Positions 35,549 through 45,515 are shown, counted from the first letter of the stretch. The stretch is 64,000 nt of DNA from Confluentibacter flavum (GCF_002843175.1 NZ_PJEO01000057.1:1-64000); one strand, 5' to 3'. The notes: generated by a model not told the origin, from the sequence alone. Translations and numbers: made by a program.

Positions 35549-36658
35549 CTAAAGGTTATCTATAACTTTACTTAAACGAACCGTAATATCTTCAATACTG
35601 CCAACACCATCAACGCCAAAATATTTATTTTGAGCGGAATAGTAATCCTTTAAAATAGCCGTTTTATTATAATATTCTGTAATTCGGTTTCTTATAATAG
35701 TTTCATCGGCATCGTCGGGTCTTCCACTCGTTTTTCCTCGTTCTACCAAACGTTTCACTAAAATATCGTCTTCAACTTCTAAAGCAACCATGGCACTGAT
35801 TGAGGAGTCTTTACTTTCCAATAATTTATCCAAAGCTTCTGCTTGTGCATTAGTACGCGGAAAACCATCAAAAATAAAACCGTTTGCAGAGGCATTTTTT
35901 TCTACTTCGGCTTCAAGCATATCAATAGTTACTTGGTCTGGAACCAACTCGCCTTTATTCATATAAGATTTGGCCAACATTCCCAAAGCAGTTTCATTTT
36001 TAATATTAAATCTAAAAACGTCGCCAGTAGAAATGTGTACTAAATTATATTTTGTTTTTAAAAATTCTGCTTGCGTTCCTTTTCCTGCTCCTGGAGGGCC
36101 AAATAATACTAAATTTGTCATGAATTGTGTTTCTTTTATTTGATATATTTCTGGTAAATTTCTTCCTAATCCGTCATAATCCAAACCATAGCCAACTATG
36201 AATTTATTTGGGATTTTCATTCCTATATAATGTATTTTAAAATCTTTTTTATAGGCTTCTGGCTTGTAAAAAAGTGTGGCGATTTTAAGTGATTTTACGT
36301 TTTCATTTTTAAAAATTCTATGTACTTCCGCCAATGTGTTTCCGGTATCAATAATGTCTTCTAAAACAACTACGGTACGTCCTGCTAAATTCTGAGTAAG
36401 ACCTATCAAACGCTGAATATCTTCTGTAGATCTAACACCTTCATAAGATGCCAATTTTATGAAGGTAACTTCACAAGGTTTTGGATACTTTTTTACAAAA
36501 TCGCTTACAAACATAAACGATCCATTCAATATCCCAACAAATACTGGAATGTCGTTTCCTGCATCTTTAGATATCCTATCAACCATATTACTTATGGAGT
36601 TTTGAATTTCTTCGGAAGAAATAAAAGGCTTAAACTGTTTGTTGTGAAGATTTATCAC
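35549..36658 (-). CDS. fused hypoxanthine phosphoribosyltransferase - adenylate kinase
   Basis: 369 residues from a GTG start at 36658. Residues 1-180 are a phosphoribosyltransferase: GILNGSFMFVSDFVKK, VVVLEDIIDTGNTLAEV (PRPP loop) and KFIVGYGLDYDGLGRNLPEI (hpt type). Residues 180-369 are a complete adenylate kinase beginning MTNLVLFGPPGAGKGTQAEF, with DGFPRTNAQAEAL and LVERGKTSGRPDDADE; the lid is the short non-zinc form. The kinase Met follows IYQIKETQF with no stop, so the two enzymes read as one. It would couple purine salvage to AMP phosphorylation. A separate internal start at 36121 cannot be excluded. Confidence 0.9.
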   Translation of the reverse strand: MINLHNKQFKPFISSEEIQNSISNMVDRISKDAGNDIPVFVGILNGSFMFVSDFVKKYPKPCEVTFIKLASYEGVRSTEDIQRLIGLTQNLAGRTVVVLEDIIDTGNTLAEVHRIFKNENVKSLKIATLFYKPEAYKKDFKIHYIGMKIPNKFIVGYGLDYDGLGRNLPEIYQIKETQFMTNLVLFGPPGAGKGTQAEFLKTKYNLVHISTGDVFRFNIKNETALGMLAKSYMNKGELVPDQVTIDMLEAEVEKNASANGFIFDGFPRTNAQAEALDKLLESKDSSISAMVALEVEDDILVKRLVERGKTSGRPDDADETIIRNRITEYYNKTAILKDYYSAQNKYFGVDGVGSIEDITVRLSKVIDNL

Positions 36659-36679
36659 CTGTTTTGAATTTTAAAGAGG

Positions 36680-36687
36680 CAAAGATA
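36680..36687 (-). promoter_or_regulatory. candidate -7 element of the hpt-adk gene
   Basis: Minus strand TATCTTTG, exact TAnnTTTG match, 21 bases before the GTG start, which supports that start. It is divergent to the purK element at 36742-36749. Confidence 0.5.
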
Positions 36688-36741
36688 ATCAATAGATTAA
36701 CGAATACCCATTTTTTGATTTATGATTTAGGATATTAAATG

Positions 36742-36749
36742 TATTTTTG
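36742..36749 (+). promoter_or_regulatory. candidate -7 element of purK
   Basis: TATTTTTG, exact TAnnTTTG match, 35 bases before the purK ATG. A TTG at 36715-36717 lies 24 bases upstream, close to but slightly beyond the usual spacing for the -33 box. Confidence 0.5.
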
Positions 36750-36784
36750 CGTATCCTTTGGATAGTTTCAATTAAAAACAATGT

Positions 36785-37939
36785 ATGAATTATTTTTCTT
36801 CAAATTTTAAACTTGGTATTCTTGGTGGCGGACAATTAGGAAAAATGCTGCTTTACGATACCAGAAAATTTGACATATATACCTGTATTTTAGAGGCTAA
36901 CAATGATGCCCCTTGTAAAATGGCATGCAATGAATTTCATTTGGGTGATCTCATGAATTATGATGCCGTTTATAACTTCGGAAAACAAGTTGATGTACTT
37001 ACCATTGAAATTGAAAACGTTAATGTAGATGCACTGGAAGATTTAGAAAAAAAAGGCGTAAAAGTATATCCAGCATCAAAAACATTGCGAACCATTCAAA
37101 ATAAAGCAACACAAAAATTGTTTTATATTGACCATGATTTACCTACAGCGTCATTTTCGCGTTTTGCGTTTACTTCTGAAATTACAGAAGCCCTTGACCA
37201 TGAAAGTTTATCTTTCCCTTTCGTATGGAAACGTGCTCAATTTGGATATGATGGCACAGGCGTGAAAATTGTAAGATCCATGACGGATTTAGAAAACTTA
37301 CCAAATGTGGAATGTATTACTGAAACATTGGTGCCTTTTAAAAATGAATTGGCGGTTATCGTTGCTCGCAATGCTTCAGGCGAGACCAAAACATATCCTG
37401 TTGTAGAAATGGAATTTCATCCTGAAGCCAACCAAGTAGAATATGTTATTTGTCCTGCTCGGATTTCTGATGAGGTTTCAAAAAAAGCAACGGATATTGC
37501 CTTAAAAACATCACAAGCATTTAATCATGTTGGTTTATTGGCAGTGGAAATGTTCCAAACCCAAGACGACCAAATTTTAATAAACGAAGTTGCTCCTAGA
37601 CCCCACAATTCGGGACATCATACCATAGAATCAAGTTATACTTCGCAATTTGAACAACATATACGTGCTATTTTAAATTTGCCTCTAGGAAGAACCGAGA
37701 GTAAAGTTGGTGGTGTTATGGTGAATTTAGTGGGTGCTGAAGGTTATTCTGGCGATGTTGTTTATGAGCATATTGAAGCCATTATGAAAATGGATGGTGT
37801 GACACCGCATATTTATGGTAAAAAACAAACCCGTCCGTTTAGAAAAATGGGACATGTAACTATTGTAAATAAAGATTTAAGAGAAGCAAGAAAAATTGCA
37901 GAACAAGTTAAAAATACTATTAAAGTTATAAGTGAATAA
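36785..37939 (+). CDS. purK: 5-(carboxyamino)imidazole ribonucleotide synthase PurK
   Basis: 384 residues, ATP-grasp. LGILGGGQLGKML at 10, TIQNKATQKLFYIDHDLPTA, KRAQFGYDGTGVKIV, INEVAPRPHNSGHHTIE (metal and substrate site) and a C-terminal GHVTIV. It makes N5-CAIR from AIR, bicarbonate and ATP in de novo purine synthesis. purE follows 81 bases downstream, and the purine enzyme fusion hpt-adk is divergent upstream. Confidence 0.95.
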   Translation: MNYFSSNFKLGILGGGQLGKMLLYDTRKFDIYTCILEANNDAPCKMACNEFHLGDLMNYDAVYNFGKQVDVLTIEIENVNVDALEDLEKKGVKVYPASKTLRTIQNKATQKLFYIDHDLPTASFSRFAFTSEITEALDHESLSFPFVWKRAQFGYDGTGVKIVRSMTDLENLPNVECITETLVPFKNELAVIVARNASGETKTYPVVEMEFHPEANQVEYVICPARISDEVSKKATDIALKTSQAFNHVGLLAVEMFQTQDDQILINEVAPRPHNSGHHTIESSYTSQFEQHIRAILNLPLGRTESKVGGVMVNLVGAEGYSGDVVYEHIEAIMKMDGVTPHIYGKKQTRPFRKMGHVTIVNKDLREARKIAEQVKNTIKVISE

Positions 37940-38020
37940 ATCGCAAAAAACAAGAACCAAATTCCAATTATTTCAAATTAATGCGAAAGTTGGTATTTGG
38001 AATTTTAAATTTGGAATTTT

Positions 38021-38503
38021 ATGAATAAAGTAGGAGTAATCATGGGAAGCAAAAGCGATTTGCCAGTGATGCAAGACGCAATTGATATTTTAAAAGATTT
38101 TAATATTGATGTAGAAGTTGATATTGTTTCGGCACACAGAACACCTGAAAAATTATTTGACTATGGCAAAAATGCCCACACAAGAGGTTTTTCGGTTATC
38201 ATTGCTGGTGCAGGTGGCGCAGCCCATTTACCAGGTATGATTGCGTCGTTATCACCGCTTCCTGTAATTGGTGTACCCATAAAAAGTAGTAATTCTATTG
38301 ATGGCTGGGATTCTGTACTTTCCATTCTTCAAATGCCAGGAGGTGTGCCAGTGGCGACTGTGGCTTTGAATGGTGCTAAAAATGCAGGTATTTTAGCCTC
38401 CCAAATTTTAGGAACTTCCAATCCAGACATTTTAAACAAAGTGATTGACTATAAAAACGCACTAAAAGAGGCTGTGAATACATCGGCTAAAGACTTAAAA
38501 TAA
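38021..38503 (+). CDS. purE: 5-(carboxyamino)imidazole ribonucleotide mutase PurE
   Basis: 160 residues; short class I Pur[34 protein letters not shown] and [16 protein letters not shown] carry the CO2-shuttling histidine and nucleotide site. It converts N5-CAIR to CAIR after PurK. A perfect 10-bp hairpin follows the stop at once. Confidence 0.95.
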   Translation: MNKVGVIMGSKSDLPVMQDAIDILKDFNIDVEVDIVSAHRTPEKLFDYGKNAHTRGFSVIIAGAGGAAHLPGMIASLSPLPVIGVPIKSSNSIDGWDSVLSILQMPGGVPVATVALNGAKNAGILASQILGTSNPDILNKVIDYKNALKEAVNTSAKDLK

Positions 38504-38505
38504 AA

Positions 38506-38531
38506 AACCTCGAATAATTAAATTCGAGGTT
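38506..38531 (+). terminator. hairpin terminator after purE
   Basis: AACCTCGAAT (38506-38515) pairs perfectly with ATTCGAGGTT (38522-38531) around AATTAA. It is 2 bases beyond the purE stop. The T-run after the stem is short, so termination strength is uncertain. Confidence 0.72.
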
Positions 38532-38649
38532 ACTATCAAGTAATTATTTGAGTTAGTCACTCTTTAAAAACTAATTTAGACTACAAAAATATAAAAAATT
38601 TATTATGCATACATAATAAATTTTATTTTTTAACACACTTTTTATCGAA

Positions 38650-40698
38650 ATGGAAAATATATTATTAAAAAATTACCAAACTCTATATAATACAGCTCCT
38701 TTTTCAAAGATTAGCAATAATGACTTTCTTCCTGCCTTTAAAAAAGCTATTGAAAATGCTAAAGTTGAAATTGATGCGATTGTAAATACTCCTGAAGATC
38801 CAACTTTTAAAAACACTATAGAAGCTTTAGAGTTTTCGGGGGAGCAATTGGATAGGATTTCCAGTATTTTCTTTAATTTGAATTCCGCCGAAACAAACGA
38901 TACCATCCAAAAAATAGCCCAAGACGTATCACCGCTTTTATCGGAATTCAGTAATGATATTACTTTAAATGAAGCCCTTTTTAAACGTGTAAAATCTGTT
39001 TACGATTCAAAAGACACATTACATTTAACAACCGAACAACAAACACTTCTTGATAAAAAGTATAAAAGTTTTTCAAGAAACGGTGCTAATTTACCTGACG
39101 ACAAAAAAGAAAAATTACGAGAAATTGACAAAAAATTAAGTCAGTTAAAATTAAAATTCGGCGAAAATGTTTTAGCAGAAACCAATAAGTTCGACATGTT
39201 AATTACTGATGAAAAGGATTTATCAGGACTTCCAGAAGGCACGATTGAAGCCGCAAAGCAATTGGCAGAATCCAAAGAAAAAGATGGTTGGCTATTCACA
39301 TTGGATTATCCAAGCTATATACCTTTTGTAACCTATGCCGATAATAGAAAGCTTCGTAAAAAAATAACGATTGCTGCTGGAAAAAAAGGATTTCATAATG
39401 ACGATTTAGATAATCAAAACATTGTTTTACAAATTGCAACGCTAAGACACGAACGCGCCAATCTGTTAGGCTACAAAACTCATGCACATTTTGTATTGGA
39501 AGAACGTATGGCAAAGACGCCAGAAAAAGTTAAGGATTTTTTAAATGAATTACTTGTAAAAGCAAAACCGGCTGCTGAAAAAGAGTTTAAAAATCTACAA
39601 GATTTTGCCAAAGAATTAGATGGTATTGAACAATTTGAAAAATGGGACGGCACTTATTATTCTGAAAAATTAAAACAAAAATTATTCAGTCTTGATGATG
39701 AACAACTGAAACCTTTTTTCAAACTGGAAAACGTCATAAACGGCGCTTTCACTGTTGCCAATACATTGTTCGATCTGCATTTTGAAGAAATACAGACTAT
39801 TGACAAATACCATGAAGATGTTCTGACTTATAAAGTTACAAACAGCAATGATGAGTTTATTGCCATTTTTTACGCTGATTTTTTCCCAAGGGCGGGAAAA
39901 CGGAATGGCGCATGGATGACTTCTTATAAACATCAATATGTTAAGAACGGAAATGTTGAAAGACCACATATTTCCATAGTTTGCAACTTTACCAAGCCCA
40001 TCCCTGCGAAGGCAGGGAAAAGTAAACCATCGCTTTTAACTTTTAATGAAGTGACTACGCTGTTCCATGAATTTGGTCACGCCTTACATGGCATGTTGGC
40101 CAACACCACCTACCCTAGTTTATCTGGCACCAGTGTGTATTGGGATTTTGTGGAATTACCTAGTCAGATTATGGAAAACTGGTGTTACGAAAAAGACGCT
40201 TTAGAGTTATTTGCCAAACATTATGAAACTGGCGAAGTGATCCCGATGGATTTGGTTGAAAAAATAAAAGAATCGGCTACCTTTTTACAAGGCATGCAAA
40301 CCTTACGTCAAATAAGTTTTGGTTTATTGGATATGAGTTGGCACGGTGGCGAATCGCCCGAATCTATAAAATCTGTAAAGGAATTTGAAAATAAAGCGTT
40401 TGCTGGCACACAATTGTTTCCAGATGTTGCTGAAAATTGTATGAGCACCTCGTTTTCCCATATTTTTCAGGGTGGCTATTCGTCTGGCTATTACAGCTAT
40501 AAATGGGCAGAAGTGTTAGATGCTGATGCTTTTGAATACTTCCAAGAATCAGGTATTTTCAATAAAGATGTAGCAACCAAATTTAAAGACCACGTGTTAT
40601 CGCAAGGCGGCACAGAAGACCCGATGGTGCTTTACAAACGTTTTAGAGGACAAGAACCAAAACCCGAGGCCTTGTTGAAACGGGCAGGGTTGATTTAA
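38650..40698 (+). CDS. M3-family metallopeptidase (peptidyl-dipeptidase/oligopeptidase A type)
   Basis: 682 residues, no signal peptide, so cytoplasmic, finishing degradation of imported peptides. M3 pattern throughout: KKITIAAGKKGFHNDDLDNQ, LRHERANLLGYKTHAHFVLE, zinc site HEFGHALHGML (HEFGH 473-477), ELPSQIMENWCYE (the third ligand Glu is downstream of the HExxH) and SSGYYSYKWAEVLDADAFEY. An eight-residue insert PIPAKAGK just before the zinc domain is coded by a palindromic repeat and is absent from the family's normal spacing. Confidence 0.93.
   Translation: MENILLKNYQTLYNTAPFSKISNNDFLPAFKKAIENAKVEIDAIVNTPEDPTFKNTIEALEFSGEQLDRISSIFFNLNSAETNDTIQKIAQDVSPLLSEFSNDITLNEALFKRVKSVYDSKDTLHLTTEQQTLLDKKYKSFSRNGANLPDDKKEKLREIDKKLSQLKLKFGENVLAETNKFDMLITDEKDLSGLPEGTIEAAKQLAESKEKDGWLFTLDYPSYIPFVTYADNRKLRKKITIAAGKKGFHNDDLDNQNIVLQIATLRHERANLLGYKTHAHFVLEERMAKTPEKVKDFLNELLVKAKPAAEKEFKNLQDFAKELDGIEQFEKWDGTYYSEKLKQKLFSLDDEQLKPFFKLENVINGAFTVANTLFDLHFEEIQTIDKYHEDVLTYKVTNSNDEFIAIFYADFFPRAGKRNGAWMTSYKHQYVKNGNVERPHISIVCNFTKPIPAKAGKSKPSLLTFNEVTTLFHEFGHALHGMLANTTYPSLSGTSVYWDFVELPSQIMENWCYEKDALELFAKHYETGEVIPMDLVEKIKESATFLQGMQTLRQISFGLLDMSWHGGESPESIKSVKEFENKAFAGTQLFPDVAENCMSTSFSHIFQGGYSSGYYSYKWAEVLDADAFEYFQESGIFNKDVATKFKDHVLSQGGTEDPMVLYKRFRGQEPKPEALLKRAGLI
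40001..40018 (+). repeat. in-frame palindromic repeat within the M3 peptidase gene
   Basis: TCCCTGC (40001-40007), loop GAAG, GCAGGGA (40012-40018). The peptide it codes (IPAKAGK) interrupts a region that reads CNFTKP...SLLTFNEVTTLFHEF, so the repeat was inserted in frame without destroying the active site. Confidence 0.75.
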
Positions 40699-40771
40699 TT
40701 TAGATTGTTAGATAATTAGACTACTTAGATTGTTAGACTATTAGATGATAAAGAATATAAAATTTTTACCT

Positions 40772-40779
40772 TATTTTTG
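40772..40779 (+). promoter_or_regulatory. candidate -7 element of the sigma factor gene
   Basis: TATTTTTG, exact TAnnTTTG match, 23 bases before the ATG at 40803. The region upstream (about 40698-40745) is a degenerate TTAGATTGTTAGAC repeat without a clear -33 box. Confidence 0.4.
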
Positions 40780-40802
40780 ATTACCAAAAAAATCGCACTG
40801 CA

Positions 40803-41354
40803 ATGCCAGAACATCAATTAAATCCAAATAAATGGATTGATTTATATTCCGATTACCTATTCAATTACACCATCACACGTGTAAGTGACAGGGATATGGC
40901 GCAAGATTTGGTGCAAGACACGTTTTTGGCTGGGTTAAAATCCATGAAGAATTTTAAGGGTGAAGCCAGCGAACGCACTTGGCTTATTTCCATTTTAAAA
41001 AGAAAAATAATAGACCACTACCGAAAAATAAATTCCAACAAAGGGAAAGCTGAAGTTAGAATCACCTATAATGATGATGAAAGCGAAGGCGATTGGCTTG
41101 AAGAACGTGTTGCAGACCCGTTTGATAAAACTGCCGAAGACCTCATGCAGAATAGCGAACTTGGCGATGCCATTTTTGATTGCCTAAGCAAATTACCCGA
41201 AAAACAAGCCGAAGTTTTTAGAATGAAAACCATTGAAGGCTATGAAACTGAGGATATTTGTAAAGAATTGAACATCAATCCGTCTAACCTTTGGGTTATA
41301 ATTCACCGTGCTAGAACTGCTATGGCAAGTTGCTTAGAAAAAAATTGGTTTTAA
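40803..41354 (+). CDS. ECF-type sigma-70 family RNA polymerase sigma factor
   Basis: 183 residues. Sigma region 2 (YLFNYTITRVSDRDMAQDLV, QDTFLAGLKSMKNFKGEASE, RTWLISILKRKIIDHYRK) and region 4 (LSKLPEKQAEVFRMKTIEGY, CKELNINPSNLWVIIHRAR). The linker carries an acidic insert (DDESEGDWLEERVADPFDK) that resembles those in the sigma-70-like ECF group of Bacteroidota. It is followed after two bases by a small zinc anti-sigma gene, so the pair forms a regulatory switch, signal unknown. No SusC or FecR partner is adjacent. Confidence 0.9.
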   Translation: MPEHQLNPNKWIDLYSDYLFNYTITRVSDRDMAQDLVQDTFLAGLKSMKNFKGEASERTWLISILKRKIIDHYRKINSNKGKAEVRITYNDDESEGDWLEERVADPFDKTAEDLMQNSELGDAIFDCLSKLPEKQAEVFRMKTIEGYETEDICKELNINPSNLWVIIHRARTAMASCLEKNWF

Positions 41355-41356
41355 TT

Positions 41357-41620
41357 ATGAGTAAAAAAATGAAAATTATGGTTCCTTGCAATGAAGCTCA
41401 TCATGTTTGCGATAAATCCCAATATAAAGAAGCGTCTCTTTGGGAAAAATTAAAGCTCTACATTCATTTAATCTATTGTAAAACTTGTAGAAAATATTCA
41501 AAAAACAATAAAAAGCTGTCCACGACGATTCATAAAGCTAAAGTTGAATGTTTGGATAAAAAGTGCAAAGAAGCTATGAAACTAGAATTTGAAAAAGCCT
41601 TAAAAGATCAGTTAAAATAA
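41357..41620 (+). CDS. small zinc-binding anti-sigma-like protein
   Basis: 87 residues from ATG 41357; the TTG at 41330 would overlap the sigma gene. It contains the ZAS-type pattern: C in MVPCNEAHHVCDK, WEKLKLYIHLIYCKTCRKY, that is H-x3-C-x2-C, after which most of the protein is a lysine-rich helix. There is no membrane segment, so it would be a soluble anti-sigma. Its 3' end overlaps the convergent UbiA-like gene by 13 bases. The family call rests on the zinc motif and position next to the sigma gene. Confidence 0.7.
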   Translation: MSKKMKIMVPCNEAHHVCDKSQYKEASLWEKLKLYIHLIYCKTCRKYSKNNKKLSTTIHKAKVECLDKKCKEAMKLEFEKALKDQLK

Positions 41621-42447
41621 TTCAAAAACAATAGCATTATCAACCATAAGATTGGCAATCCTTCTACAAAAAAAGAGCTATAGTATATCCCCTGATTCTT
41701 TTTAGAAACAATTACAAATAGCATCGTTATTAAAGCAATCGCAAATAAAACAATGAGGTAATTTAATGTGACGTTATTTTTAAAAAATTCTAAAAAACAA
41801 AAACATATTAAAAGTAATGCACCGATAATTTTAGTCCACCGCACGCCTATTTTCTGCGGAATGGTGGCCAATTTTAAACTATCATATTGCAAATCCCTTA
41901 TTTCAAATGGCAACATTAAAACGATGACAAAAAGAAACCGCTGAATACTGGTTATTACAACATCCCCATCTATAGAACGATCATTGTTTATTAATGGTAG
42001 AAAAACGGTCACGCCACTCCAAACGAAAGCAATAAAGTACACTTTTAAGCCACTTATACGCCTTAGGTTATACTGATTTTCTATAAAAAATCGTGTTGGC
42101 AAAAAAGGCATAGTGTAAAAGAACGTTACAAGTCCGAACCCAACAATACAAAGCAAGCTAGCCGTATTTAATTTAAGTATATAATAACACAACATTAAAA
42201 AACTAAAAAACGAAAACACTTGAATGGCTTTTAACCAGGTTGCCAACCTTATGTGAAATTTGGATATCCCAAAATACTTTACAAAATTATAGCCCGTTAT
42301 AGATGAAAAAAAAACAAAATAAAGAACATCTGTATCATAAGGAATATCGTATTCCAATAGTGTAATCCATGTGAGTGAAAAAACAGATAATGCCACATGG
42401 ATACTACTATTTATGTAAAAATCAAAAAGCTTTTTTAACATGGTCAT
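41608..42447 (-). CDS. UbiA-superfamily-like membrane protein
   Basis: 279 residues with about eight to nine membrane helices. The second conserved region resembles the UbiA second Asp-rich motif: PFEIRDLQYDSLKLATIPQK, then IGVRWTKIIG. The first Asp-rich motif (NDxxD) is replaced by SITGYNFVKYFGISKF, so prenyltransferase activity is doubtful. No gene nearby suggests a quinone or heme pathway. Two ATGs (42447, 42441) are possible starts. Confidence 0.6.
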   Translation of the reverse strand: MTMLKKLFDFYINSSIHVALSVFSLTWITLLEYDIPYDTDVLYFVFFSSITGYNFVKYFGISKFHIRLATWLKAIQVFSFFSFLMLCYYILKLNTASLLCIVGFGLVTFFYTMPFLPTRFFIENQYNLRRISGLKVYFIAFVWSGVTVFLPLINNDRSIDGDVVITSIQRFLFVIVLMLPFEIRDLQYDSLKLATIPQKIGVRWTKIIGALLLICFCFLEFFKNNVTLNYLIVLFAIALITMLFVIVSKKNQGIYYSSFFVEGLPILWLIMLLFLNYFN

Positions 42448-42451
42448 CTTA

Positions 42452-42459
42452 CAAAAATA
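42452..42459 (-). promoter_or_regulatory. candidate -7 element of the UbiA-like gene
   Basis: Minus strand TATTTTTG, 4 bases before the ATG at 42447. If real, the message is nearly leaderless when the downstream ATG at 42441 is used. Confidence 0.4.
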
Positions 42460-42534
42460 AGTAAAGTGTTAATAACGTATTCAAATGGTTAAAAACTTTC
42501 ATTTTAAGCACTGAAATAGGCATCATTAATTGCG

Positions 42535-42542
42535 TAATTTTG
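42535..42542 (+). promoter_or_regulatory. candidate -7 element of gcvP
   Basis: TAATTTTG, exact TAnnTTTG match, 22 bases before the gcvP ATG. A weak CTG lies 21 bases upstream; no TTG. No glycine riboswitch-like structure is evident in the 117-base gap. Confidence 0.45.
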
Positions 42543-42564
42543 CCCCTTAATTCTATCAATTTAT

Positions 42565-45414
42565 ATGAATACAAACGCTTTTGCCCTGCGTCATATTGGT
42601 CCGAATGAAAATGACCAAATCCAAATGTTGAAAACCATTGGAGTAGACTCTTTAGACCAACTCATTAATGAAACCGTTCCAAGTGATATACGATTAAAAA
42701 AAGCGTTGCATTTAGATGCTCCCATGACCGAGCACGACTATTTGCTTCATATCCATGAATTATCTAAAAAAAATAAAGCTTACAAAACCTATATTGGTTT
42801 AGGCTATCACCCAACCATTCTGCCTGCCGTTATACAAAGAAATATATTAGAAAATCCAGGTTGGTACACAGCCTATACGCCTTATCAAGCTGAAATTGCA
42901 CAAGGAAGATTGGAAGCGTTGCTTAATTTCCAAACCATGATTACGGATTTAACAGGTATGGAAATCGCCAATGCATCGTTGCTTGATGAAAGTACCGCTG
43001 CTGCCGAAGCCATGAGCTTGCTATTTGCTGTTCGTGAACGTGATCAAAAAAAAGCTGGAGTAAATAAATTTTTTGTTTCAGAAAATATATTGCCACAAAC
43101 GCTTTCGTTACTTGAAACCAGAGCCATTCCTATTGGTATAAAACTGATTGTTGGTAACGAAGCTACTTTTGATTTTTCTTCGGAATTTTTTGGGGCTATC
43201 TTACAATATCCTGGCAAAGACGGACAAGTTACGGATATTAAAACCTTTATAAGCAAAGCTCAAAATGCTCAAATTAAAGTCGCAGTAGCTGCCGATATTT
43301 TAAGTTTAATTAAACTGGAAGCTCCCGGAAAATTTGGAGCGGATGTTGTATTAGGTACCACCCAACGTTTCGGAATCCCTATGGGTTATGGCGGGCCTCA
43401 CGCAGCTTATTTCGCAACTAAAGACGCTTATAAACGTGATTTACCTGGACGTATCATTGGCGTTACAAAAGATATTGATGGCAACAGAGCTTTGCGTATG
43501 GCACTGCAAACTAGAGAGCAACATATTAAACGTGACAAAGCCACGTCGAATATTTGTACAGCGCAAGTGTTGTTGGCGGTTATGGCAAGTATGTATGCGG
43601 TTTATCATGGTCCGAAAGGCTTGAAATTTATTGCGGACAAAATTCACAACAAAGCGACCACTTTGGCAAAAGCTTTGGAAAAATTAGGTTACAATCAAAT
43701 TAACACGTCTTATTTTGATACGCTTCAAATAAAAACCAATGCTAAAAAAATAAAGAAAATCGCTAAAGAAAAAAAGGTGAATCTTTATTACCCAGATAGT
43801 GAAACCGTTACTATTTCCATAAATGAAACGACGGCCATAAGAGATATTAATTATCTAATTTCAATATTTGCTGAAGCTGCAAAAAAAGAAACAATTATAA
43901 TTTCATCCATTACCGAAGCCAATAATATTGCTGAAGCCTTACAACGTCAATCCGATTTTTTAACGCTAGATGTATTTAATACCTATCATTCTGAAACAGA
44001 ATTGATGCGTTATATAAAGTTATTAGAACGTAAAGATTTATCACTGAACCATTCCATGATTTCATTAGGGTCTTGCACTATGAAATTAAATGCTGCTTCA
44101 GAAATGTTGCCATTAAGTTGGTTTAAATGGACCAATATTCACCCATTTGCGCCATCAAAACAAGCGCAAGGGTATTTAACGGTTTTAAAAGAATTGGAAG
44201 ACCAACTAACCGAAATTACTGGTTTTGCTGCTACATCATTACAACCAAATTCTGGTGCACAAGGTGAGTTTGCAGGATTGATGGTCATAAAAGCCTATCA
44301 CGAATCTAGAGGGGATCATCATAGAAATATTTGTTTGATTCCGTCATCTGCCCATGGTACAAATCCGGCAAGTGCCGTAATGGCTGGCATGCGGGTTGTG
44401 GTTACAAAATCAACTCCAGAAGGCAATATAGATGTTGACGACTTACGCGAAAAAGCAGAACTTCATAAAGATAATCTATCATGTTTAATGGTTACTTACC
44501 CATCTACACATGGAGTTTACGAGTCTGCGATAAAAGATATCACCAAAATTATTCATGATCATGGTGGCCAAGTGTATATGGATGGTGCCAATATGAATGC
44601 GCAAGTCGGATTAACAAATCCTGGAAATATTGGTGCGGACGTGTGCCACTTAAACCTACATAAAACCTTTGCCATTCCCCATGGTGGTGGTGGCCCAGGT
44701 GTTGGCCCTATATGTGTAGCCAAACAATTGGCCCCTTTTTTACCGGGTAATCCTATTAAAAAAGTAGGCGGAGTAAAAGCAATAACGGCCATTTCAGCAG
44801 CACCTTTTGGATCTGCTTTAGTGTGTTTAATCTCTTATGGGTATATAAAAATGCTTGGTGCCGAAGGCTTAACACAAGCGACTAAAATTGCGATATTAAA
44901 CGCTAATTACATCAAACGCCGACTGGAAGGTTATTTCGATACTTTATACTCTGGTGAAAACGGACGAGCTGCCCATGAAATGATAGTAGATTGCAGAGCT
45001 TTTAAGGTGAGCGGCATTGAAGTGACTGATATTGCAAAACGTTTGATGGATTATGGATTTCATGCGCCAACCGTATCGTTTCCTGTCGCTGGCACATTAA
45101 TGATTGAACCTACCGAAAGCGAAAGTAAGGCTGAAATGGACAGATTTTGTGATGCCATGATTTCCATTCGAAAAGAAATTGATAATGCTTCTAAAGACGA
45201 TGACAATAATGTGCTTAAAAATGCGCCACATACTTTAGAGATGCTAACAGCCAATGAGTGGTATTTTCCATATTCCCGAAATACAGCAGCTTATCCTCTA
45301 GACTATGTAAAAAACAATAAATTTTGGCCTAGTGTAAGACGTGTAGATGATGCCTATGGAGACCGAAACCTAATTTGTACCTGTGCCCCAATCGAAGTCT
45401 ATATGGAAGCTTAA
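42565..45414 (+). CDS. gcvP: glycine dehydrogenase (decarboxylating), P protein
   Basis: 949 residues, the fused homodimeric form. N-terminal [31 protein letters not shown]-like [15 protein letters not shown], and the C-terminal PLP site [18 protein letters not shown] with Lys700. It decarboxylates glycine and loads the aminomethyl group on the H protein, with release of CO2. The T and H genes are not in this window, as is common in Bacteroidota where the system is scattered. Confidence 0.96.
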   Translation: MNTNAFALRHIGPNENDQIQMLKTIGVDSLDQLINETVPSDIRLKKALHLDAPMTEHDYLLHIHELSKKNKAYKTYIGLGYHPTILPAVIQRNILENPGWYTAYTPYQAEIAQGRLEALLNFQTMITDLTGMEIANASLLDESTAAAEAMSLLFAVRERDQKKAGVNKFFVSENILPQTLSLLETRAIPIGIKLIVGNEATFDFSSEFFGAILQYPGKDGQVTDIKTFISKAQNAQIKVAVAADILSLIKLEAPGKFGADVVLGTTQRFGIPMGYGGPHAAYFATKDAYKRDLPGRIIGVTKDIDGNRALRMALQTREQHIKRDKATSNICTAQVLLAVMASMYAVYHGPKGLKFIADKIHNKATTLAKALEKLGYNQINTSYFDTLQIKTNAKKIKKIAKEKKVNLYYPDSETVTISINETTAIRDINYLISIFAEAAKKETIIISSITEANNIAEALQRQSDFLTLDVFNTYHSETELMRYIKLLERKDLSLNHSMISLGSCTMKLNAASEMLPLSWFKWTNIHPFAPSKQAQGYLTVLKELEDQLTEITGFAATSLQPNSGAQGEFAGLMVIKAYHESRGDHHRNICLIPSSAHGTNPASAVMAGMRVVVTKSTPEGNIDVDDLREKAELHKDNLSCLMVTYPSTHGVYESAIKDITKIIHDHGGQVYMDGANMNAQVGLTNPGNIGADVCHLNLHKTFAIPHGGGGPGVGPICVAKQLAPFLPGNPIKKVGGVKAITAISAAPFGSALVCLISYGYIKMLGAEGLTQATKIAILNANYIKRRLEGYFDTLYSGENGRAAHEMIVDCRAFKVSGIEVTDIAKRLMDYGFHAPTVSFPVAGTLMIEPTESESKAEMDRFCDAMISIRKEIDNASKDDDNNVLKNAPHTLEMLTANEWYFPYSRNTAAYPLDYVKNNKFWPSVRRVDDAYGDRNLICTCAPIEVYMEA

Positions 45415-45515
45415 AATCGACTTTGAACATCGTAAAATAAAACAAGATTGAATTTACTTTTAATCAAAACAAACTATCTTGCAACAATAAAATTATTTTA
45501 GGCAAATTCTCTTTT

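Noticed and set aside
42448-42564. Glycine riboswitch upstream of gcvP
   Set aside because: The gap is short and AT-rich, with no tandem aptamer-like GC stems.
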